64,000 nucleotides of DNA from Pedobacter xixiisoli. GTDB taxonomy: Bacteria; Bacteroidota; Bacteroidia; Sphingobacteriales; Sphingobacteriaceae. The position numbers and the translations under genes are program-made. The notes under the pieces are model-generated. The model saw nothing but the letters and a program-made list of their open reading frames with translations. It searched no databases and had not been told where the DNA came from. Each line of letters begins with the position of its first letter. Within the stretch, counting starts at the first letter, position 1. Where the stretch lies: contig NZ_OCMT01000001.1 in the NCBI RefSeq assembly GCF_900215335.1, positions 1,426,001 to 1,490,000 on the forward strand, written 5' to 3'. This document shows, piece after piece, positions 17,711 through 27,100 of this stretch.

Positions 17711-18430
17711 ATGAAAAACTATAAGTTAACAATCCACATGATGTGCTTAGTGCTCCTGCTTTTCTCCTGCTCGGAGCGAATACATGATTACCATGCAGGC
17801 TTTGTAGTAGATGAGCAAGGCAAACCTATAGATAGCGCATTGGTTTACGAAGATTTAGCAGAAAGCCATGTGACTAAAACTTACACGGATAGCACTGGTT
17901 ATTTCAAGCAAAAACGACAAGCATTAATGGATTTAATTGTCGCTAAGGAAGGATACCTAACTGATACAATTAAGGTAGTTTGGCATCAAGCTGGAGAAAC
18001 TACTGAATATTCGCCGATAGTAAAAAAAGACAGCACTAAAATTGTGTTGAAAGCCGATAATGCAAAACAACGGTCTACAATTGTTTTAGGTTTTTATAGC
18101 ATTTGCTGTGGTACGCCAAATGGCGAAGAACTGTTGAAGTACGTGGGGATGTTTATTCAGCATCATGATTTAAAGGACGTAAAAATCACTTTAGTAAGCG
18201 GATTGGGCAAAGAAGGCGAACATGATTTCTTGATTGAAATACCAACTATTACCAAAATGCAGAAGGCGGTATTCCTTGAAAACCTTAAGAATTTGGCTAA
18301 AATGGCTCCAAAAAAAAATTCTGATGGTGGTATTAACGTAAGCGAAACCGAAAATATTAAGGGACGCTACACCAACAGTGATAGGTTGACCTTTAAAGAA
18401 ATCGATTTAAAATCTCTACCAAATGAATAA
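17711..18430 (+). CDS. Lipoprotein with carboxypeptidase-regulatory-like domain and CCGxP domain
   Basis: 239-residue predicted lipoprotein. I chose ATG at 17711 (MKNYKLTIHMMCLVLLLFSC) over a TTG at 17696. After the lipobox, residues ~30-110 resemble a CarboxypepD_reg-like Ig fold (FVVDEQGKPIDSALVYEDL, TDSTGYFKQKR). The second half has VLGFYSICCGTPNGEELLKY, SGLGKEGEHDFLIEI and TKMQKAVFLENLKNL. The same pattern occurs in the next gene, so this half and the next protein are paralogous. Their coding regions overlap by 8 bp. Function unknown. Confidence 0.82.
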   Translation: MKNYKLTIHMMCLVLLLFSCSERIHDYHAGFVVDEQGKPIDSALVYEDLAESHVTKTYTDSTGYFKQKRQALMDLIVAKEGYLTDTIKVVWHQAGETTEYSPIVKKDSTKIVLKADNAKQRSTIVLGFYSICCGTPNGEELLKYVGMFIQHHDLKDVKITLVSGLGKEGEHDFLIEIPTITKMQKAVFLENLKNLAKMAPKKNSDGGINVSETENIKGRYTNSDRLTFKEIDLKSLPNE

Positions 18431-18836
18431 ATTACTGGCCATAATCTTTTTGGTGGTATCTTGCAATACCAGCCCTGCTCCTTTTCTGAGCGATTTTGTA
18501 GTGATTAGCTACAGCAGTCAGTGTTGTGGTGTACCCAGCGATAAACCGTTATTAAGCGCCATTAAACAGTTTAAACGAGCACACAAGATCAAAGTGATTA
18601 AAGGCGTTATCATTACTAATATTGGCGACGAAGGCGAGATAGAATATGTTTTAAATCTTCAGCCTTTAAACACAAAACAAAAGACTGAATTTATTAAAGC
18701 GCTTTATAAATTAACCAAACCCAGACTCTTGTTTAAAGAGCCTGGCTCGGTTGGAGTTAATGAGAGCCATGTCAAGTATTGGAATGAGCTACAGACAGAA
18801 AAATCCCATCGAAATATAGCTAAAACCGATTTTTAA
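18423..18836 (+). CDS. Small lipoprotein, paralogue of the CCGxP domain upstream
   Basis: 137-residue predicted lipoprotein (LAIIFLVVSCNTS). The mature part has VISYSSQCCGVPSDKPLLSA, NIGDEGEIEYVLNL and NTKQKTEFIKALYKL. Each lines up with the second half of the upstream protein, including the adjacent cysteines and the following G-x-P. It lacks the Ig-like domain. The start lies inside the upstream gene (8-bp overlap). Its stop overlaps the convergent gene by four bases. Last gene of operon C. Confidence 0.8.
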   Translation: MNKLLAIIFLVVSCNTSPAPFLSDFVVISYSSQCCGVPSDKPLLSAIKQFKRAHKIKVIKGVIITNIGDEGEIEYVLNLQPLNTKQKTEFIKALYKLTKPRLLFKEPGSVGVNESHVKYWNELQTEKSHRNIAKTDF

Positions 18837-20041
18837 TGTTTTGCTTTAATGATATAGTAGGCTCTTTCATTTAATCTTAACAAACTAAAATTAAAGCCTG
18901 GAAGCTGATAGTATTCCAGCTTTTTCTCATAACAGTTTTGGATGTTATCAATATGTAAAAACACACTATCTATTCTAAATTTTAACGCTTCACTGCCAGT
19001 TCTAACTTCATAGTATTTGTTGCCGTTGTATTTCACATCGGTAATATCGTTACAATAAAAAGTATTGGTTTTGTAGAAGTGCACCATCTTTACAGCGTCA
19101 GAATTAGCTTTGATGGTATCAATTTTCCAATCATCTCTAAAATTGAATTGCTCTGCGGCTTGCTTTTCTATATTGCTATCAAACACCCAACTAATCAATT
19201 TCTTTCCTTTAAAATCTGTTAAAATACCATTTTTGCAAATCAGTGGAAAAAAATCATTATCGCTATCGTTAACGACATCACTTTCTCTAAGGGTTTCTAT
19301 GATATCACCATTCTTATTAATTCGATAAACAGCGTAAACTGCTTGGTCTTTATTTGCATCATCATAATTTGTAATAATGATTAACTCGTTTCTATTTGGT
19401 AAAAAATAAGGTGGTTTGGTATGCATATAATCATTAGTATCGAGTAGTTTTCCGATGCTGAAATTTTCAGAAGTATTGATTTCATCTAAGCTTTTATAGT
19501 CAGCGTAATCGTTAGTTAAGGCAGATTGATTTATCTTTTTAGTAATAAAAATCAGCACTATACTCACCAAAAACACACCGAATGTAGCACCTAAATACCA
19601 TTGATTTTTTCTTAATAAAAGCTCATTTGGTATTTTATCCTTTAAATTTGGGAAAAAGGTAAGTCCAATGGCAATAGAACAAATGGCAGTAAACAGTAAA
19701 TGCTTACTTACAAAAACTTTGACCAGATGAAGGAACTCGCGATTTGGGCCAAATGGTTCGACGTAAAAAAGTCCGTAAATAAACCAGCCTAGAAGAGACA
19801 TCACCGCAAATGGCCATAAAATATGAAAGGCTAAATGAGGATAAACTTTTCCGCTCGCTAAGGTGTGACCAATAAACTTAATGGTGAAGAAATATACAAC
19901 CAGCGCAACTACTGCCAATACACCAAATACAATTACAGCAGCAAAAGCTATAAAATTCGGCTCAGACTTCATGTAGTAAGAATAGGTGAAAATGAGTAAG
20001 GCAATAGCAAGCGCAAATGCCTTAATATTCAGATTTTCCAT
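18833..20041 (-). CDS. Membrane protein with C-terminal soluble domain
   Basis: 402-residue protein with four or five hydrophobic helices in the first ~165 residues (for example AFALAIALLIFTYSYYM and FIAFAAVIVFGVLAVVALVV), plus ATFGVFLVSIVLIFI near 150-165. A soluble domain of about 235 residues follows, with strands such as NRNELIIITNYDD and GILTDFKGKKLISWVFD. I recognise no family. It is convergent with operon C, overlapping by four bases, and divergent from operon D. It is the only minus-strand gene in this block. Confidence 0.82.
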   Translation of the reverse strand: MENLNIKAFALAIALLIFTYSYYMKSEPNFIAFAAVIVFGVLAVVALVVYFFTIKFIGHTLASGKVYPHLAFHILWPFAVMSLLGWFIYGLFYVEPFGPNREFLHLVKVFVSKHLLFTAICSIAIGLTFFPNLKDKIPNELLLRKNQWYLGATFGVFLVSIVLIFITKKINQSALTNDYADYKSLDEINTSENFSIGKLLDTNDYMHTKPPYFLPNRNELIIITNYDDANKDQAVYAVYRINKNGDIIETLRESDVVNDSDNDFFPLICKNGILTDFKGKKLISWVFDSNIEKQAAEQFNFRDDWKIDTIKANSDAVKMVHFYKTNTFYCNDITDVKYNGNKYYEVRTGSEALKFRIDSVFLHIDNIQNCYEKKLEYYQLPGFNFSLLRLNERAYYIIKAKH

Positions 20042-20208
20042 AGTTGTATTTTAACTAACTTAGGCTAAACTAACAATTAAATAAAACGCATTTGGATTGC
20101 TTTAGTATTCGTTAATACTTTACCGATATTCGCTCATTTATATTTATTATCTGCAACATCAAAATCTCTGATGACATCCCTCATCTGCATTTAGCTAAAG
20201 AATAGGCA

Positions 20209-20298
20209 ACGAATAATTATAGCTATCCCACAGATAAAAGCTTAAACACAGCGAATAATAAAGTGGCTATTTTTTATTGAAAAAGAGAGGTATTTTAG
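20209..20298 (+). promoter_or_regulatory. Three 21-bp-spaced LytTR-like boxes plus -7 box (site D)
   Basis: Boxes start at 20209 (ACGAATAATTA), 20230 (ACAGATAAAAG) and 20251 (GCGAATAATAA). The -7 candidate TATTTTAG is at 20291-20298, 40 bp after the third box starts. The gene ATG is at 20328. The array sits between divergent genes; its orientation matches the plus-strand operon, as at sites A-C. Confidence 0.72.
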
Positions 20299-20327
20299 AT
20301 TGGTAATCACTTGTAAACTCGATTCGC

Positions 20328-21137
20328 ATGAAATGTAAATACCTTGTTTTTCTAGCGTTTTTAATGCCAATGGCAACCATTGCCCAAATGAAGTTAAAAT
20401 CTGTTGGCACTGCTAAGCCCATTGAACTTACCTTGGGCTGGCAAGACAGAAAAGCTGCTTTTGTTTGGTACAAAGGACAAAAAGAACCCATTTCTTTAAA
20501 ATTCAAATCTTTAGATATAGATAGCTCTGACAGGGAAAGCGGTCAACCGAACTTCAATTCTTATAAGTTTACCGAAATGTACCAAGGCAAAGCAACTGGT
20601 GAGTATGGTTTTACCGAATGGCCCAGAAACGTTGACGATATTTATTACATCCGTTACAGAGATGGAAAGAAGTTTAAGTTTGAATTGGTTGAAGATGAGG
20701 AACCTTATGATGGTAAGAGCATGGCATTCCTACATCAAGTACAGTTTCATTACTATTCATTTTTTAAAGATAGCTTGACGATAGTTTATCCAAATGGCAG
20801 TCGGTCTAAGCTGCTTCTAAATGAACTTGACGAAGGTAAAAGTAGACGAATGGACATTAAGGATTATAACTTTGATGGCATAAGCGATATTTCTTTCGAC
20901 ATTACCAGTGCTGATGGTTTAAATGTGGCCTACGATATTTTCATTTATAACAGTACTACCAAAAAATTTGAGAAATTAAAGGAACCTGCTAATGTTGGTT
21001 GTGGAAATATGGTTAATTTGAAAATCAATAATCAGCGTAAAGAGCTCATTACAATGTGCAAATCTGGCCCACGATGGAAGAGTTTTACTTATAAATTTAA
21101 CCAATCAGGTAAACTTGTATTAGTTAGAAAAGAGTAA
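20328..21137 (+). CDS. Secreted protein with DxNxDGxxD motif
   Basis: 269-residue exported protein with signal peptide MKCKYLVFLAFLMPMATIAQ. The N-terminal half contains YKFTEMYQGKATGEYGFTEW. The C-terminal half has DYNFDGISDISFDI followed by DIFIYNSTTKKFEKL, matching the C-terminal domain of 9303 and recalling 6603 (XAC2610/FG-GAP-like; tentative). It heads operon D behind the fourth box array, which ties it to the same regulation. Function unknown. Confidence 0.83.
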   Translation: MKCKYLVFLAFLMPMATIAQMKLKSVGTAKPIELTLGWQDRKAAFVWYKGQKEPISLKFKSLDIDSSDRESGQPNFNSYKFTEMYQGKATGEYGFTEWPRNVDDIYYIRYRDGKKFKFELVEDEEPYDGKSMAFLHQVQFHYYSFFKDSLTIVYPNGSRSKLLLNELDEGKSRRMDIKDYNFDGISDISFDITSADGLNVAYDIFIYNSTTKKFEKLKEPANVGCGNMVNLKINNQRKELITMCKSGPRWKSFTYKFNQSGKLVLVRKE

Positions 21138-21221
21138 ATCCAGTTGCTCAATTGGGTTTCACTTAATCCTGTAGTGAGCAAACAGCTATGCTCACCAGAT
21201 ATCATCAAACTAAATCAACTA

Positions 21222-21527
21222 ATGAAGCAACATCCTTTATACATCCAGATTTTAATTAGACTAGCATTTTTAATTGTGCCTTTGCTCGGTCTGTATCTAT
21301 TAATGGTATTTACTTACGATCCTCATAAATTATGTGACGGCGACTATCATCGTCATACGATGGGCCCAGTTGGCTATGTGCTTATGGGTGGTTTTATCTG
21401 CGTGATTTGGTTTATCGCCATGATTATTGAAATTATTTGGAGGTATTTTAATAGCGATAAGAAAGTGCTTTCCCTGCTTATTTTCCTATTGGCGATAGGG
21501 TTTCTAGCGGTGATGTTCTTTATTTAA
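21222..21527 (+). CDS. Small membrane protein
   Basis: 101-residue protein with three hydrophobic helices: IRLAFLIVPLLGLYLLMVF near residues 11-30, GYVLMGGFICVIWFIAMIIE near 50-70, and VLSLLIFLLAIGFLAVMFF at the C-terminus. A hydrophilic loop between the first two carries CDGDYHRHTMGP. I chose ATG at 21222; a TTG at 21144 would add 26 residues with no clear purpose. Second gene of operon D. No recognised family. Confidence 0.7.
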   Translation: MKQHPLYIQILIRLAFLIVPLLGLYLLMVFTYDPHKLCDGDYHRHTMGPVGYVLMGGFICVIWFIAMIIEIIWRYFNSDKKVLSLLIFLLAIGFLAVMFFI

Positions 21528-21541
21528 GCTTTAGCTTACAA

Positions 21542-21571
21542 AAAAGCTCCCTCTAAAATAGAAGGAGCTTC
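21542..21571 (-). terminator. Rho-independent terminator at the end of the minus-strand operon
   Basis: AAGCTCC and GGAGCTT form a 7-bp stem, with partial inner pairing. On the minus strand the stem is followed by a run of T (the AAAAAA at its left on the plus strand). It follows the 88-residue minus-strand gene and also sits just after operon D, though without a plus-strand T-tract. Confidence 0.7.
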
Positions 21572-21613
21572 GCCATTTTTATAAACACCAGAAGAATTGG
21601 TGAAGTTTACCAC

Positions 21614-21880
21614 TCATGAAGTTTCTTCGGTAGTAAACCTTTCCCTCCGCTTCCTATTCCTTAACTCGATAGCTACTTGCGTACGTATCGAAGCTTGTAT
21701 TTCATTGTAGGTAGCTGCAGTAAGTTGTGCCAAACGAAGCACCTGAATCGTCTCATCATAAGCACGTTGCAGATCATCTAAAACAGTTTTCCAATGCGAA
21801 GCTTGTTCATTTCCGTTAGAAAGGTGTAACAAACCTTCAATCAGCTTTTTGTGTGTCGTCTTATCTATTCCTACCGCCAA
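21614..21880 (-). CDS. Small hypothetical cytoplasmic protein
   Basis: 88-residue protein, mostly alpha-helical by composition (KLIEGLLHLSNGNEQASHW; AYDETIQVLRLAQLTAATYN), with a basic patch RNRKRRER near the C-terminus. No signal peptide and no recognised domain. It is the last gene before the terminator at 21542-21571 and lies 60 bp after the IPT/NHL gene, so it may be read as the tail of that operon. It could equally be an independent small gene. Confidence 0.65.
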   Translation of the reverse strand: MAVGIDKTTHKKLIEGLLHLSNGNEQASHWKTVLDDLQRAYDETIQVLRLAQLTAATYNEIQASIRTQVAIELRNRKRRERFTTEETS

Positions 21881-21940
21881 TTTTTTTTAAGATTAAATCG
21901 TTATCGTCAACCAAATGCTGACGATAACGATTGTTAGATT

Positions 21941-24115
21941 TTATTTTAAGAATATCTTCCTTACGGCTTTATTCTGTGCATCCAAAATATAGATATTGCC
22001 ATCTTTGTCTACAGCAATATCGTTCATAGAGCTAATTTTTGCAGTCGCGAAATCACCGTCGGCATATCCAGATCTTAACTTAACCAAGGTGGAAACTGTT
22101 CTGCTTTGAATATCGATTTGTCTGATAGCGTAGTTGTACATATCTCCTGCCACTAGCTTTCCATTACCGTACAACGCCAAACCACCAGCAATGCCATTAA
22201 ATCTAGCTTGGTTTCCCAACCCATCAAAATAGCCCCCATCAGGACTGCCAATCCAACCGCCTAGGGTACCACCGCCCGCAGCAATACGTGAAATCGCATT
22301 ATTGCTATCTGTTCCAGAATCTACGTAATAAACATTTCCGGCGGCATCTGCTACTGGGCGTGCCATAGGCCAAAGCGGACCTGTAACCTTTGAAAAACCT
22401 CCTGCAGTATTTACCTTGTTCATACCTGCAAATGAGCTATTGATGTTTACGTATAAATTACCACTGTTGTCTAATGCCATTAATCCTGGAGAAAAACCTG
22501 AAGCATATATCGTATTTTGTCCAGAGGGAGTGATTTTACGGATATGATTACGCCCGATATCAGCAACATAAATATTATTCTGTGGGTCGATGACGATGCC
22601 AAAAGGGGTATCAAAAGCCACATCTGATCCATTAACTTGTAAAACACTTACCACTCCACTTGGCGTGATTTTTTTTACTACCTTATTAGATCTATCTGTG
22701 ATATAAACATTACCATCGCTATCTATGGCAATTCCACCTGCGAATGAACCAAATGTATTACTATTTGGTCCGCCAGCCAAAGTGGTTACCCCTGCCCTTT
22801 TGAATCCTTGTGGTGCCAAAGCTTCCTCGCTACCTACTACCACCTTTAGTTCACCTGTGGTTAATCCAGTCGGTGCATCTAAGGTTAAAGTATTTTCGGA
22901 TGCTGTTTTAACCGTGGCCAACACATTGTTAAAATAAACCCTGTTATTACTTGCGGTAGCACTAAATCCAGAACCCTTGATGGTTACAGTAGTTCCTGCC
23001 AAACCATTATCTGGACTTACCGAAGTAATTCCCAAGGTTTGATCCTTAAACTGTGGTCCTTGTACGGCTTGATCATTCACCACAACGCGTATTGCCCCCG
23101 TACCTGTGCCACCAGGTATTACCAATTTAAGTTGACCTGCAGTAGCCGATTGAATGGGCACCAATACATTGTTGATGTAGACCTGATTTTCGTCTAATAC
23201 CGTACTAAAAAGTGTACCAGAAATGGTCATATCTGAACCCCTTGGACCGCTTAACGGCGTCACAACCTCAATAGATGGTGCTCCAACAACATTAAAAACT
23301 GGTCCGGTAATTTTCTGTCCGTTAATGGTTACCGATAGTGGACCTGTGCTAACGCCATCTGGGGCCAATACCACTAAACGGCTATCAGTTGCTTCTACTA
23401 CTGTTGCTGATTTTCCATTAAAATCTACAATGTTTCCTGCTACCAAATTCTCGAAGCCAACACCGTTGATGGTTACCTTCGTATTTTTACCACCTGTTAA
23501 TGGTTTAATGCTACTTACAGCCTGATAAATAAAGTTCTGCCCAGTAGATTCTTTGCCATTTACTTTTACCGTGATTGGACCAAATCCGGCATCAGCAGGT
23601 ACTTCAGCCACAATGATATTGTCCGATACGCTTACTACCAATGCGGGCTTACCATTGATAAGTACCGTTACTGGATCTTTAATACTACTGAATCCCTCAC
23701 CTGTAATCCTAATCTGCGAACCAGCTGGCCCATTGGCAGGGAAAACCGTCTTTATGCTCAGCTCTTGGTAAGTATATTGTCCTACTTCAAAGCTCTGTTC
23801 TTCATATTTAAGCGAAAGCAAACCAGTACTCCCTCCAGCGGGCATGCGCATGACTAAAGTATTGGATGTTGCGCTAATCACTTCTACAGCCTTGCCAGAA
23901 ACAGTCGCCGAATATTTATCAATTGCAGTTCCAAAGCCTTCGCCCTCTACCGTAACCAACGTACCTGCGTTACCACTGTTAGGATAATAGCTGTTAATTT
24001 TAAACGCCACTGTAGGTGCCTCGGTTTTATCCTTTTTACAAGCACCAATGAATAGCAGAAGAAGTAGCATGATAGCCACGCCAATTTTCCTTATATGTTG
24101 AATGACCATATTCAT
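21941..24115 (-). CDS. Surface lipoprotein with five IPT/TIG domains and NHL repeats
   Basis: 724-residue predicted lipoprotein (LLLLLFIGACKKDK). Five IPT/TIG Ig-like domains fill residues ~35-440; openings include INSYYPNSGNAGTLVTVEG, KTVFPANGPAGSQIRITG and ITSVSPDNGLAGTTVTIKG. The C-terminal ~280 residues form NHL-type beta-propeller repeats (GGIAIDSDGNVYITDRSNKV; PFGIVIDPQNNIYVADIG). IPT/NHL lipoproteins of Bacteroidota are often surface glycan- or protein-binding partners of TonB receptors. It lies 28 bp after the Oar-like receptor gene and probably works with it. Ligand unknown. Confidence 0.92.
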   Translation of the reverse strand: MNMVIQHIRKIGVAIMLLLLLFIGACKKDKTEAPTVAFKINSYYPNSGNAGTLVTVEGEGFGTAIDKYSATVSGKAVEVISATSNTLVMRMPAGGSTGLLSLKYEEQSFEVGQYTYQELSIKTVFPANGPAGSQIRITGEGFSSIKDPVTVLINGKPALVVSVSDNIIVAEVPADAGFGPITVKVNGKESTGQNFIYQAVSSIKPLTGGKNTKVTINGVGFENLVAGNIVDFNGKSATVVEATDSRLVVLAPDGVSTGPLSVTINGQKITGPVFNVVGAPSIEVVTPLSGPRGSDMTISGTLFSTVLDENQVYINNVLVPIQSATAGQLKLVIPGGTGTGAIRVVVNDQAVQGPQFKDQTLGITSVSPDNGLAGTTVTIKGSGFSATASNNRVYFNNVLATVKTASENTLTLDAPTGLTTGELKVVVGSEEALAPQGFKRAGVTTLAGGPNSNTFGSFAGGIAIDSDGNVYITDRSNKVVKKITPSGVVSVLQVNGSDVAFDTPFGIVIDPQNNIYVADIGRNHIRKITPSGQNTIYASGFSPGLMALDNSGNLYVNINSSFAGMNKVNTAGGFSKVTGPLWPMARPVADAAGNVYYVDSGTDSNNAISRIAAGGGTLGGWIGSPDGGYFDGLGNQARFNGIAGGLALYGNGKLVAGDMYNYAIRQIDIQSRTVSTLVKLRSGYADGDFATAKISSMNDIAVDKDGNIYILDAQNKAVRKIFLK

Positions 24116-24143
24116 TTCAATTTTTTATGATTTAATTAAGAAA

Positions 24144-27100
24144 TTAAAAACTATACCTTAAGCCCAATTGCATTTGGGTTCTCGATCCAAAATAATCAAT
24201 ACTGTAAGGCTGTCCTGGATTTGAAAACGTGAAAACCGGGTAGTTACCTGCATTTTGTTGTGGTGGAAATAATGTTGGTGTTAAGCCTACACTACTGGTA
24301 GAATTGAATGTATTTGGTGAAAAATACTGTATTCCCCAGTTTTTATGAATCAAGTTGGCCACATTCATTACATCCAATGTAAAACTTAGCGTTTGAGAAC
24401 CTTTGTTATTCACAAATAACTCATGGGCAATGTGTAAATCGGTCTGGATATTCCAAGGTGTACGACCTTTGTTACGCTCCGTAAACATTCCTCTTCTACT
24501 ACTCAAATACTCTTTTCCATCAATAAATTGGTTAAACGCCGTAGCTTGTTGAGCAGCCGTTTGACCTGCAGCATCTTTAAAGTAACGTACGGCCTCATCA
24601 CGTAGTGGAATATAAGCTAAGCTCACCTGTTGTGGCAAACCTTGCGTACTACCATTTACGATACCGTAGCTAAAAGGACTGCCAGATTGAGCACTAAAAA
24701 ATAAACTGATATTGGTTTTCCCAGCTCTTTTCCAATCGTAATTATAGCTGATACTTGAAACAATGCGGTGTCGAATATCAAAATTACTATAACTTAAGGC
24801 TGGGTTATTAGGTACTAAAGCTTGGTTCAACTGCCAGTTACTTTCCATAGAGTTACGTACACCATTACTCAAATCTTTAGATTGTCCATAAGTGTAAGAG
24901 GTACTCACATTTAATGCTTTTATAAAAGTTCTAGCAACAGTACCTATTAAACTGTAACGATAGCCTTCTTTGGTATTGCTTAATAAGTAGATATTCGAAA
25001 ACCTCGCATCTACCGTACCGCTATATACAGGTTGTTGTTTTTCCTTGTCATAACCATAATAAAGAGGATTGTCTTTGGTATTCAGTTGTTGAAATAGCAC
25101 ATCTTTTAAACTTTTGGTGTACATCCCTTCCAATGTGAATTTCCATTGGTTATCGGTTTCGTAATCAATACCTAAGCTACCACGCAATACTTGTGGCATG
25201 GTAAATCCATTATCCACCAAATCTATTTGTGTACGACCACTGTTTGGATTGTTGACGATAGTTCCATTCTGTTCTATAAAGCCAGCAATTCCGTTAGGAT
25301 TTGGTCTTACCGGATCCGTTCCTGGAATAAAAGCTTGTTGATCTGCTCTTTGGTCAATTGCTCCAAAACTATTACCTGTATTGTAATAGGCATAGGCTAG
25401 CCAAGCAAAAGGAATACGTCCAGTGAACATACCTACACCACCCCTAAGTATCAATTTTTGATTACCTAGCGCATCGTACCTGAAACCTAAACGTGGCGAC
25501 AATTGCACCTTGTTTAAGAACTTATTGTTGATACGGTTTAGTGGTGTATAGCTGTAAGTATTGCTAAAATTAGGATCATCTAAAATGTCGCTAACTTTAT
25601 CACTCAGGGTTGGCATAGTAGGCAAGTGAACCAAATCTGCCCTAAGCCCTGGAGTAATGCGTAATTTATCACTTACCCTGATTTCATCTTGTACATATAA
25701 ACTATACATGTTTACATTAAAATCTGCGGCAGGATTAGCTAACAAATAATCCCTACTGTTATTGGTGTAATTGTAACTTCCTCTTACTCTGTAAGGATTA
25801 TTATTGGTAAAATCTTCAATGCTTTGATAGTCTACACGACCATTCCACGCATTTACAAAGCCGTACTTAATGTTGTATAGCTCATTATGCGTACCAATTA
25901 AAAATTTGTGACGACCTTTGGTATAGTTCAAATTTGCTGTAAATTCCCAAGTCTGTTGTTTCATATCGAAAATACTTGCTTCACGATCTGTACCCAAATA
26001 AATGGTAGTTCCAGGCGTACGCCCCATAATTTGTACCTGTGGTAAAGTTGGATCACTCAACGGATCTCTACTATCATTTACATTGGTAAAACCTACCACC
26101 AAATTACCAGAAAGTTGATTGCTAAAACGGCTTTTCAGCTCTGCTACCGTACTGCTCTGGTTATTTTCTTGTTGAAATGCCATACTACTGAAACGGAAAT
26201 CCTGTTGATCACGATCCATGTGCGTAGCCTTACTGAAAATGGTATTATTTCTAATCGCTAATTGGTGTTTATCACTGATATTCCAATCCAAACGATTAAA
26301 GAATTTTTGAGATTTGCTCCAGTTGGTATAAACACCAGCAGTGCCTGCGTCAAAAATATTTCCATATCTGTTTTTTACCGTGTTCGCTATAGACTGAGCA
26401 TCAGCTACGCTAAAAATGTGGTTAGTTTCTTGAGTTCCCGCCAATAGTTGTGTAGGGTCTTGGCGGTTGGTTATTTCTTCGTTGCTAAAAAAGAACAGCT
26501 TGTTTTTGATGATTGGAAAACCAATACGAAAGCCGGCTTGGTAATCCTGAAAATCGCTGTTCATTTTACCTAAGCTACCAATGCGATCACTACCTGTTAA
26601 AGCTGCGTTTCGGCCAAATCCATAAACAGAACCACTTATTTTATTAGTACCACTACGGGTTACTGCATTCACAGATCCACCAGTAAAGTTACCAATCTTG
26701 ACATCGAAAGGAGCTAAATAAACCTGCATGTCTTCAATTGCATCTAACGAAACCGGATTGGTTCTTGTGCTACTTCCATTCATCCCAGAAGTACCTGTTT
26801 GTCCTCCTAAAGATGGACTAAAACCAATCGCATCGTTATTTACAGCACCATCGATAGTTACGTTATTGTAACGAAAGTTAGTACCGCCAAAGCTATTATC
26901 GCGACTACCTTGAGGTGTTAAACGGGTAACATCGGTAATACTTCTATTAATTGTAGGCATATTTTTGACCTGCTCGGCACTGATGTTTTTACCCGTACCA
27001 TAACTATCTGCCTTATTTTTTGGACCTGCTTTACCGGCAACAACCACAGTTGCCAAGGTTTGTGCATTTTCCTGTAGCACAAAATCCAATCGCTGGCTAC

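Noticed and set aside
23223..23525. 100-codon plus-strand frame opposite the IPT/NHL gene, and others nearby
   Set aside because: They lie entirely antisense to a long gene with clear domain structure; their compositions reflect the opposite strand.
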